A stretch of DNA of 64,000 nt from Strongylocentrotus droebachiensis (Eukaryota > Echinodermata > Echinoidea > Camarodonta > Strongylocentrotidae): assembly GCA_035222895.1 (NCBI GenBank), contig JAVYIG010007230.1, positions 1 through 64,000 of the forward strand, in the 5' to 3' direction. The stretch's first letter is position 1; each line of letters opens with the position of its first letter. A program made the position numbers and the translations under genes. Shown one piece after another: positions 55,240 through 64,000 of the stretch. The notes under the pieces were generated by a model. The model was not told where the DNA came from and ran no database searches. It saw nothing but the letters and a program-made list of their open reading frames with translations.

Positions 55240-55350
55240 GGAGATTGGGAGGAGGGGGGGGGGGGGGTGGGATTCAGTGGATTATCTTGGGGTTCATGGG
55301 GAAGCTGGGTGAGAAGTTGGGGAACTTTTTTTTTGGGGGGGGGGGGATGC
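55240..55350 (+). repeat. G-rich tract with G-quadruplex potential
   Basis: Several runs of four or more G (two longer than ten) within 110 bases: [24 protein letters not shown] at the start, then TTGGGGTTCATGGGGAAGC and a second long G run. Quadruplex formation is inferred. Confidence 0.7.
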
Positions 55351-56104
55351 CTCCTCGATAGTCCAAACATTACTTTACAATAAAAAAAGAAAACAAAAAC
55401 ATAACAACCAAACAAACTTTCCAGTGCCTCTATCAACCAAATAACCTTTTATTTGAATTTACCTGTAATTTGAATTTCTTGACATGTCTCGAGTTGGATA
55501 TGTTATAACAAATACAAAACCCATTTGCTCTTAAAAAATCTTTTTTAGCTTGTTGACAACTGCTGTTTTCATAGCTAGCCACCTGCATTGTGATATTATT
55601 TCAATGTGCTGGAATTATTTGCAGAATTCTATTTTTGTTTGTTTTATATTTCATTTACAAGATTCAAATGCCTAAAAATACCCAGACTTAACAACAACAA
55701 AAATAACATCAACAACAACAAAAACCAAGTAACTCATTGAATTTCTTATCAAATGATTTTTATTATGTTGCGTGTATCAAAACATACAAAAAGTAGATAT
55801 TCTCTTTATAGAAAAAATTTGTCACCTACTGCAAAGATTGTATTTCAAATCATAAATTGAAAAATGCAAGATAACAGATCATATTATTTGCAAGTGAGAA
55901 TGCACATAAACATAAGGATTAACATTATGAACCACAAGTTTATCAATTAAAGTTTAGAGAGATTAAAACACTGGTTAATTAGAGTAAAGACAACGATAAG
56001 ATCAAAATTACTTGAGAACAAAATGTAGAGTGTGGGGTGGCTTTTAAGAACAACACGAGTTACTGTATTCGGCAAGTAATGATGGCCTTGGAAATGAGTG
56101 ATGA

Positions 56105-56310
56105 AAAATGAAGAGAGAAATGAGAGAGTGAAGCTGAATTATAAATAGGTGGAGAGGGGGGATGGATAGAATGAGAGACAGAGAGAGGCAGAGAGAAGGG
56201 AAAGGTACAGAGAGAGAGAGAAGGGAAACTCACAGAGAAAGAGAGGGAGGGAAAGCGATACAGAAAGATAGAGATAAGGAGGGGTGAAAAAGAGAGACAA
56301 GGGGGAGGGG
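56105..56310 (+). repeat. GAGA purine-rich microsatellite
   Basis: Imperfect GAGAGA, GGGAAA and AGAGGGAGG repeats; low complexity. Confidence 0.88.
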
Positions 56311-58352
56311 AGAAAGAAACTGCAATTTTCTTATTATCGAATATATATTTTGGCACAACTATACAAAGCTTTAATGTCCAATCATTAATACAAGACGGAA
56401 GCACTTAGTAAGTAGTTTGTAAATGTGGAAATAAAATTGAATGAGTTGTGCGTATGAATTCACTACTGCCTTAATATATATGTTTACACTACACAGTGGT
56501 TATCTTGATGTCATAACTTATGTAAAAAATGTAAGGAACGTTTTGAACCGATACTAAAACATGAACATATAAGTACTAAAATCTTGCGTCCATTATCTTA
56601 TCAACTCTTCACGTGCGACACAAATAATTTCCCTATGCCACATTGTCTATAGCATGGGATAGATTATACCAAAGTTGGTGTCCAATGTTTTGAGCAAAAT
56701 TACATATATGGCGATTGAGCGACTGTGCAGAGAGGTTAAGGAAGCAATCAAAGAGTTAATAATGCTATATACATATAACAATACAAAAAGGACATGCAAG
56801 GAAAATATTGCAACATTATACATGTAAGTACTAATTCTTATATCCATAAAATACCTTATCACAAATGAAAAAAATGTGTACAAATTTGAAAAAAGGTATA
56901 CCAGAAAAAAATAAACCCTGTATAAAAGAAATTTGTTTTAAAATTTGTAATAAAGTTCAAATAAACTGAAACTTAGAGTAGAAAACTTGAATCCATCATA
57001 GATTGTATTGATACTGGCAAATACGCGAAGTAAACTGAAATTCATAGACCAACAAATATTGAACTCTGCACAAAAATAGAATATTTATGAATGTATAAAT
57101 AAAGTTGAGATGCAAATTCATCAATATTGTGATGAATGTATGTTTCTTGGACACATTAAAAATATATTAACTACAGTATATGTAGGCTACATTTACTACT
57201 TGTTCATGTATTGAATTACAAAATATAAGAAAGTTAAATGTTCTTTAAAAGCCAACAAATCATTCTATTGCACTATAAAAATAATCGGTTCACATTCAAC
57301 AACGAATGAGAAATAAAGAAAAATTCATTAAAAACCAAAGTTTTGAAACAGTTCTCTCCTGTGTATACGCCTACAATCTAAAAATTGTAACAATAAAAAT
57401 GAAGATTTTTGTTGTTGATAAAACAAAGAGTTGTTAATTCTTATAATTTACATGAACATCAATATAATTTTTAAGTAGCTTCATCTTAATGTAACTTAAC
57501 CTCACCATAAGATACATGTGCATGATATACATAATAACGAATTGAGAAGAAAAAAAACTCTGTAAAGTTAATATACCGGTACTCCAGAGTTGATATTGTT
57601 ACTTTATATCTAAAATATAAATTTTCATACTCTTAATCATAATCTTACCATAATTTAAAATGTCATTACCTTTATTCATAAGAAATATAAGTAGTTAAGG
57701 CACAATTCACTTGATTTATATGTACATTATTATTCAGAAAAAATAATAATATGTGTCCATTTTTATAGAGCAGCTACTATACAGATACTCTTATTGTGCT
57801 TAATACAAAGTATCATACCACTATGCTGGCTGTAGCCGAGCTACCACAATAAGGCGATAAAGCTTAAGCTAAATGTTCCATTGTGCACATGAACATGTAT
57901 AGCATACACAGTATTTTTAATGTATGGTATTAGAATAAATTTGGAAGCACTTTTTTAGAGTCCACCATCCCCAATACATAGGCCTTGACATGATGCATTA
58001 TGTTATGTGTGATTTTTGTGGAGTGTTATGTCAACTTGGCTCAAATTTCTGAGTTGCATCACATTTCAAAATGAGATAGAATTGATTTACATGTACTTTG
58101 AAATATCAGCTATATATGTAGGCCGAAATTCATGTTTACATTTTCAGAGCAATACCCCTCACCGTTGTCATTACATTTTTAATTCACTGTTCATGTTCCC
58201 TCATAAACAGTATCAACAAATTCTTTAAAATATCAAGGTGAAAAATCAAAATGCTTTTAAAAACTGTTTGGTACTGTACGTATCTTCTCATTCAGAGTGC
58301 CCCCCAAAAAACAACAACAAAACAAAATATCCACGAGAAGAAACAGCTACAC

Positions 58353-58600
58353 GACAGTTAACAACTAAATTATTCATACCCTTACCAATTTTTGTAAACT
58401 TTAAGTGGGTGAAAAAATGATTTGTCCCGATATCTGTTTCTTCAGAATATAACATATTAAAGTTTACATCTAAATGTATTTAACAAGGTCCTAAATCAAA
58501 CAGTCCCCCTTTCATTCTTGAGTTAGAGAGGGGGAAAAAAAAAATCAAAAATAATCAAATTTACATGGGGTATGAATAATTCAGTTGTTGACTGTACAGT
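58353..58600. mobile_element. MITE family E, best-preserved copy
   Basis: Terminal inverted repeats ACAGTTAACAACTAAATTAT plus TCATACCC at the left, and GGGTATGAATAATTCAGTTG plus TTGACTGT at the right. TA-type flanks suggest Tc1/mariner-like mobilisation (inference). Confidence 0.8.
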
Positions 58601-58739
58601 ACGTATAAAAAAAAGTGTACCAACTTTGGTAGCTTCTAATTTAAAGGTCATAACCAATGTGACTTTAAAATTTATTTCATGATGATGATCCACCTGTTTT
58701 CTGTCCAAAGATACCCTATTCATAATATTTCTGCTGCGG

Positions 58740-59569
58740 TTGACTGAGCATTAGCATATCAAAACAATTTTCTCGCGTCAAATAAAGTGACTCTGCGAAG
58801 ATGCCATTTGTGAGCAAGAATTCAAGAGCTAATATTTACAAAAAATTTGTTCCAGTGCACATGGTATAAGGCACATGTACATGTATTAAGTACAATATTT
58901 ATAAGTAGAATAAGTTTCCAAAGTTTAAAATTGGAAAGAAATCGTTCTTTAAGTCTTAAGCTGCCTTATGTACTATTTTGTTCTGTTAACATGATTAACA
59001 TACATGATATCTTATAAGGAATGTAAGAGCATAAGAAATAATGCCTTCTGCTACTTTGTAGCATGCAGAGACATGACAATACATTTTTTTTTCAATTTGA
59101 GGAAGCAAAGATGATTCATTAAGCATTTCAAAACAATTTTCCTGCGACTCTGCGAGGTTGCCTTGCCAATTGTGTAAAACATTTTTCTCCAATTTGAGGA
59201 AGTAGAGCTGATTTATCAAGCATTTCAGAACAATTTTTCTGCGACTCTGCGAAGTTGCCAATTGTGAGCAAGAATCTCAGAGCTAATCCACAACGATCAG
59301 TGGATCTCTGTCATTGTCGTTCATTTTTTTTTCCAATTTGTGGAAGCAAAGCTGATTTATTAGGCATTTCAGAACAATTTTCCTGCGACTCTGCGAAGTT
59401 GCCAATTGTGAGCAAGAATTAGAGAGCGAATCCACAACGATCAGTGGATCTCTGTCATTGTCGCTCATTTTTTTTCAAATTTGAGGAAGCAAAGCTGATT
59501 TATTAAACATTTCAGAACAATTTTCCAGCGACTCTGCGGAGTTGCCAATTGTAAGCAAGAATTTGAGAG
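58740..59569 (-). repeat. tandem repeats of the TM7SF3-like terminal exon end
   Basis: Units of about 144 bases follow the stop. Each has CAATTGGCAACTTCGCAGAG, TCGCAGGAAAATTGTTCTGA, AATAAATCAGCTTTGCTTCC and then, in the first two, an ATGAGCGACAATGAC / ATGAACGACAATGAC coding-end copy (59468-59430, 59325-59283). Two or three further units (to about 58740) lack the coding end. Several units carry AATAAA. Confidence 0.88.
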
Positions 59570-59835
59570 CTAATCCACAACGATAAGTGGATCTCTGTCG
59601 TTGTCGTTCATTTCGGCTGCGTTGAGGGTCGCCGTCGGGTCCTCCATGGGGCGTTGAGCTTGACGCTCACGATCCTCGAAGCGGGTGCGGTTCCGCAGGG
59701 CTTTCTCATGGTTGCGCTTGAGGAGTCTCTCCTTGAAGCCGCAGAGCGGGAAGTCACGGCGCCCTCTAGTGAGGCGGCGCTGAACGAGGACTCCCGCAAC
59801 GATCAATACGAACCAGACCCCGATGAGGAAGTAAT
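59570..59835 (-). CDS. TM7SF3: TM7SF3-like last exon and stop
   Basis: 266 bases, acceptor CTGCAG. It encodes the last membrane helix (YFLIGVWFVLIVAGVLV) and an Arg/Lys/Glu-rich tail, with the stop after DPLIVVD. It is GC-rich compared with its flanks. The final 13 codons are repeated twice downstream. Confidence 0.88.
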
Positions 59836-61240
59836 CTGCAGATGCATGAGAGGAGAAAAATTAAATATTAATTTAAAGTGACTCTGTAACATTGCCTCAG
59901 ATTCTGAAACAAAATCCTGGATTTAGCTCATGGTGCAATGATAATTATAAACCTTTAGGTCAGTCAGGAATCCCATGACTTTCACAAGCCAATCACCTGT
60001 CTGATTATCAAGATATTTATGATTGGAAATAGAAATCAAATTTTGCGTTTTCCTAATGTTTTTTATAACACTACAGTCTATTGTGGAAAAGGAGTATGGT
60101 AAAACTGGTCCCTCATAGATTTTTACTTTTTTGAGGCACTTCATGATCATTTTGAAGCGCAATTTTGTTATGGCTTCAATATTACACCATATCACAGACA
60201 CTGATAACATGTAGGGCCATGCATCTCAGATTTAACATTGTTAAACGATGCCTTTAATGCTTACCGGTACTCTTGCCATGCCTTGAAAACATATCCTTCT
60301 AAATAATGGCTGACTCAATTAACCGTATTAGACTTTGTCACTTTTAACAATGGTTTGTTTGGTTTACCCGACAGCTAAGAAAGCATGTGTATGCTTGTAG
60401 GTCAGCAACAGGGGACTTGGTAATGAGGATCAATGCCTTACTAAAGAGTACTACTGCATCAAACTGGTTTTGAACCAAGGACCTCCCAGTAACGAGACGA
60501 CTGCTCTACCACTGATCCATAAGGCTTCACTCAACATATGATGTATGATTTGGATTCTCCCTCAGTATTCTGAGGAACTGCAGTTGCATTCACTTCAAGG
60601 CAATTCTTTGGGAATTACCAAATAAAAAAACACATATGTAACCTAAGATTGAGATTTTAACAATACAATTCAATTGTAAACAAATTTGCATGAAACATGG
60701 ACATGTTATATTGAAATGATAACATATTCACATATTTTGATGCCAGCTTTCATATTTTATTTCAATTTTTTTCCAAAAAGATCATTTAAAGCCTATCTGC
60801 ACTAGTTTGGCCAGGGGGATTAGACCTCCCTGCAAGGTCACTGACAGGTGGTTATCTCATCAAATCAGCTCTCAATTAACGTAAACAAGAAGATCATGGG
60901 GGACCAACAGGCACCAATTAGGCATTGTTTGCTATATAGAGGGCGCAAGTAGCTATAAGTAGTAAGTAGTACAGTTGGGCTTTAATTTTTTTTTTTAAAT
61001 AAAAAAAGAAGGGGCATGGATGCTTAACATTAAATTTTGTTCAATTTAGCCCAGTTATCTAAAATCATCACACTTACCAACGGGGTTCATAGGCACAATG
61101 ACGTAAGCCTCGCTGTATCCCGGAATGTACGATCTGTGGATTACATTGAGAACAATATAATGGAGGACCCCGCCCGAGTAGTAGCTGATAGCGGCTATGA
61201 CCAGATAGCTTCCCCATACTGCACAGGCAAGCATGCTCAG
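59570..61240 (-). CDS. TM7SF3: TM7SF3-like membrane protein, C-terminal part (partial)
   Basis: Known of the family: TM7SF3 is a seven-pass membrane protein reported in cell survival and stress responses. Seen: two exons joined in phase 1 give 142 codons to TAG 59570. Helices include LSMLACAVWGSYLVIAAISY and HYIVLNVIHRS (human LSMLICTIWGSY...YITLNLLKR, from memory), then DYFLIGVWFVLIVAGVLVQR-RL with RGRRDFP (human DFIILAVWGMLAVSG...RGRPFFP). A basic cytosolic tail ends NDRDPLIVVD. DRDPLI is an acidic di-leucine pattern like the human ERTPLLL end. The remaining exons lie beyond 64000. Orthology rests on these short matches plus its FGFR1OP2 neighbour. Confidence 0.78.
59877..60253. mobile_element. 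TTAA-flanked MITE, family C copy 2
   Basis: Same interior as 10355-10732, with TTAA at 59873-59876 and 60254-60257. The inverted ends are slightly decayed (AGTGACTC / GATGCCT). It lies only about 40 bases upstream of the acceptor of the last TM7SF3-like exon. Confidence 0.78.
60425..60535 (-). mobile_element. tRNA-derived SINE fragment
   Basis: The minus strand reads ATCAGTGGTAGAGCAGTCGT (box A-like), then TTGGTTCAAAACCAG (box B). It lies in the TM7SF3-like intron. The arms pair poorly, so this is not a working tRNA gene. Confidence 0.55.
60788..60982. mobile_element. MITE family D copy, inverted, TTAA-flanked
   Basis: Reverse-complement copy with TTAA at both borders (TTTAAAGCCTATCTGCAC at the left, CAGTTGGGCTTTAATT at the right). 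Intronic in the TM7SF3-like gene. Confidence 0.83.
61078..61240 (-). CDS. TM7SF3: TM7SF3-like penultimate exon
   Basis: 163 bases, acceptor TCTTTCAG, donor GTTG|GTAAGT. It encodes two hydrophobic segments and YIPGYSEAYVIVPMNPV. The upstream phase is taken as 0 from the reading frame. Partial copies of its 5' edge recur in the adjoining intron. Confidence 0.85.
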
Positions 61241-61322
61241 CTGAAAGACAGAGAAGAAGACAAAAATAATTTGATGTTGCTATGTTAGGTAAACCTTGTA
61301 ACAAGGACATAGGAGATGATAC

Positions 61323-61840
61323 TTGCTATGAGTTGGCTTCCTCATACAGCATATGCAAGTATGCTCAGCTGAAAAAATGGAAGATTTCTTTTTTTTTTTT
61401 TTTTTTTTTTATTCCAGTGAGCATGAGTTTGTGCTGCTACACATGCTATGTTAGATAGCCCTCAGGCAAGATCATAAATGTGGCTATGACGAGATAGCCT
61501 CCCCATACTGCACAGGCAAGCATACTCAGCTGAAAGACGGAAAGAAAAAGAAACAATTTGATGTTGTTATGTCAGGAAAACCTGTAACAAGAACATAGAA
61601 GATAATACTAGCTATGAGTTGGCTTCCTCAAACAGCACAGGCAAGTATGCTCAGCTGAAAAAAGGAAGAAATCTGGTTTGTTTTATTTTTTTTATTTTTT
61701 TTTTATTCCAGAGAGCATAAGTTTGTGCTGCTACACACATGCTATGTTAGATAGCCCTCAGGCAAGATCATATATGTGGCTATGACTAGATAGCCTCCTA
61801 ATACTGCACAGACAAGCATAATCAGCTGAAAGACAGAAAT
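61323..61840 (-). repeat. partial copies of the TM7SF3-like penultimate exon edge
   Basis: Four copies of TTTCAGCTGAGTATGCTTGC-like sequence end at about 61367, 61529, 61656 and 61826 (the real exon edge is at 61240). They alternate spacings of about 127 and 162-170 bases, so the repeat unit is a dimer of about 290. Copies extend 40-60 bases into exon-like sequence, then diverge. Confidence 0.82.
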
Positions 61841-63399
61841 AAAAAGAAATAATTTGATGTTGCTATGTTGGGTAAACCTTTAACAAGATCATAAGGTAAG
61901 CTTATAACTATACTGTGGTTCTAAATCGGAATCAAAAAATATATTTTGATTGATCTTTATTTCATTCATCATAAACACATAAAAAATACAAAACAAAGAA
62001 AGAAAAACGTTTACAATAGGATACAACAACAACAAAAATGCCATAAGAATGTGGAGACAGCTTTATGTTTATCGGTACTTTCATGAACAAAATAGTTATT
62101 ATATTATGGTTTTAAAAGGTGATTAAAAAAACTAATATCTAAATAGAGGTGTGAAAAAACCAAAACCAAAACAAAACTAAACCTGACCGTACAAATTCAT
62201 TCCTTATTTATATTGTTGGACTAAAAATGATTTATATCTCATTTCAAAAACATTAATTGATGGACTAGGAATTTTTGTATATCTACAGTAGTTCATTGTG
62301 TTTCAGTAGTTTAAATATTTTACCATTGAACCTTGTAATGTTAGTGTTGTTGTCCTAGCTCTCTATTTGATAGAAATACTATGCTTTATCTTACAGCTGC
62401 TAGGACAATAGCCCCATGGCGCCTAGAAACATAGTATTAGGCGCGTTAGAAATTCACCTTATAATTATTATTTTTATCAGGCAGAACATTTTCTTTACTT
62501 GTATATTAAACAAAGTTATTGATTGCCTTAAAATAATTGGTTTAGTGCTGTTTGGTCTACTAACTGGTCTACTATCCACATTGTCTAATAACCATTTAAT
62601 CATAAATAATAATAATCATCAAATGTTTATTAGACCTTATGGATGGTAGATGAAATGGGCATTAGACAAACTGGGAATCAGACTAACAGATTAGACTAAA
62701 TGATCAATAGACGAAATGGGTAGTAGACTAATTGGAGATTAGACCATATGGTAAATAGACCAAATGTACAAGCCTAAATGGTCATCAGACCAAATGATAA
62801 GTATACAGAATGAGTATTAAACCATGTGGATAGTGGACGGGTTGGATGTTGACCATATTTAAATAGACTAAGAGGGTAGTAGACGAACTCGTTGTAGACT
62901 AAACAGCGATTCACTTAAGAATCAGCATGGCTACAGATACTTTTATAACAATGAAATCATATTACGATATTAACTTATGGAAATAAATTACCCTTCTATT
63001 TATAGATATGATGTCATATTTCCTTAGACGAGTAAATCCCTTCTTGCAACATCGATCACTATCATTATTAATTAGCACAAAACTGAAACTGATTTATCAA
63101 GAAAAGGTATTCACTTACCGCAGATCATAATAATGGACCTATTTAAAAGGGCGACAATAAAAGTCAACTGACGAACACATCAGATCCTTTTAGTGATACC
63201 ATCAATAAAAATTCAAATGTGCTTTCACTTTTTATCTTTACAATTAGCTCAGGCATTAATGAGACTTGTTCATTTTCACTGCAATTAAAGAAAGGCATGG
63301 TATTATTACTTTATTGACAGTGGGATGGAGGCATATTTGCCATCTGTCTAAAAGAAAAGCGCAGGAAAAAATACAAATGAATGCCATTGAGAAGAATGG
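61841..63399. other. TM7SF3-like intron, unannotated
   Basis: AT-rich sequence with a SINE-tail fragment near 62420-62475 (GCGCCTAGAAACATAGTATT) and a loosely repetitive GGTCTA/TTAGAC region at 62560-62900 (about 20 imperfect AGACNAAATGG-like units). No exon can be supported. Confidence 0.5.
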
Positions 63400-63880
63400 A
63401 GTGGAAGAATGGGGGAGGGGTTTGGGGGTTAAAGAAAGGGGGCTGGGAGCGAAGGAGAGGAAGACGGATATAGAGGAACGGGGAGAAAGGAGTAGAGAGA
63501 TGAGAGGAGTAGAGAGATGAGAGGAGAAATGAGAGAGGGGTAGAAAGAAGGGAGTGAGAGAAGAAGACAGAGAGGGAAGAGAGGGAGAGGAAAAGAAGAA
63601 GAGAGCAAGAAGAGAGAAAAAAGAGGAATATGAGAGAGGGAAAGAGAAAGACAGTAACATAGAGAGAGGGAGAGATAGAGGGTGAGAGAGGGGGAGTGGA
63701 GAGACAGAGAGAGAGAGGGAGAGCAGAGAGAGAGAGAGGGGTATAGAAACACAAAGAGAGAGACAGAAAGATATTGGAGAGACATACAGGGAGAGACATA
63801 TAGGGAGAGATATGTGTGAGGGGAGATAGAAATAGAAAGATAAAGATACAAAGAGAGAGGGGGGGGGTCAGATAGGGAAG
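63400..63880 (+). repeat. purine-rich GAGA tract
   Basis: About 480 bases of GAGAGAGG, GGAGAAAG and GAAGAAG repeats. The long Ser/Leu/Pro-rich frames on the minus strand and Glu/Arg/Gly frames on the plus strand are artefacts. A poly-C run follows at 63936-63948. Confidence 0.92.
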
Positions 63881-64000
63881 AGACAGAAGGGGACAGAAAG
63901 TCTTGAATTCAAATCTTTGTCTCTTGACTAATATCCCCCCCCCCCCCCTCCATTATTTGCCCCTAAGTTACTTTCACACGTATTGTGTATTTAAAAACAC

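Larger units (their letters stand above)
53420..58352. other. tail-to-tail intergenic region, FGFR1OP2 3' side
   Basis: The 3' UTR of the FGFR1OP2-like gene starts here; no single polyadenylation signal stands out (AATAAAA at about 55379 is a late candidate). A G-rich tract (55244-55348) and a GAGA tract (56105-56310) are present. I see no convincing gene. Confidence 0.5.

Noticed and set aside
63256..63851. Long Ser/Leu/Pro-rich minus-strand frames near the right edge
   Set aside because: Translations of a GAGA purine tract in three frames; low complexity only.

Overview
The window is animal nuclear DNA. Genes are split by GT-AG introns, the DNA is AT-rich, and it is full of microsatellites, tRNA-like SINE pieces and small non-autonomous DNA transposons. 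Repeat style (frequent ACATGTA words, TTAA-flanked MITEs), intron sizes and protein similarity point to an invertebrate deuterostome, most likely a sea urchin. The species is an inference; no diagnostic gene is present.

Four protein-coding genes can be read. (1) Minus strand, 26374 down to 1351: an HPS5-like gene (BLOC-2 subunit), reconstructed as 25 coding exons that join in frame to 2276 codons. It has an N-terminal WD40-type region, one giant 2.6-kb exon coding an acidic low-complexity insert, the conserved C-terminal helical region, and a terminal RING-H2-like finger made by the last two exons that I do not recall in vertebrate HPS5. (2) Plus strand, 31091 to 40128: a complete six-coding-exon tetraspanin (252 aa), head-to-head with HPS5. 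Its last two exons and 3' flank are tandemly duplicated downstream (about 43.4-48.6 kb) with the coding exons identical. (3) Plus strand, 50748 to 53419: an FGFR1OP2/SIKE-family coiled-coil gene (three coding exons, 250 aa). (4) Minus strand, 61240 to 59570: the last two exons of a TM7SF3-like multi-pass membrane protein, which continues beyond the right edge.

Layout: 0-1.3 kb, a doubtful orphan exon and unannotated DNA; 1.35-27 kb, HPS5 with repeat-filled introns; 27-31 kb, the divergent intergenic region with GATA repeats and a TIR element carrying a broken C2H2 zinc-finger fragment; 31-40 kb, the tetraspanin, with a 26-bp minisatellite in intron 1; 40-48.6 kb, the tandem duplication; 48.6-53.4 kb, FGFR1OP2-like, with a nested hAT-type MITE upstream; 53.4-59.3 kb, the tail-to-tail intergenic region; 59.3-64 kb, the TM7SF3-like end and purine-rich tracts.

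Functional links: HPS5 acts in traffic to lysosome-related organelles. The tetraspanin tail has a Y-x-x-I motif and the TM7SF3-like tail ends with an acidic di-leucine motif; both resemble endolysosomal sorting signals. The FGFR1OP2/TM7SF3 tail-to-tail pairing matches, from memory, human chromosome 12p11. A recurring oddity is short tandem duplication anchored on exon edges, in three of the four genes.
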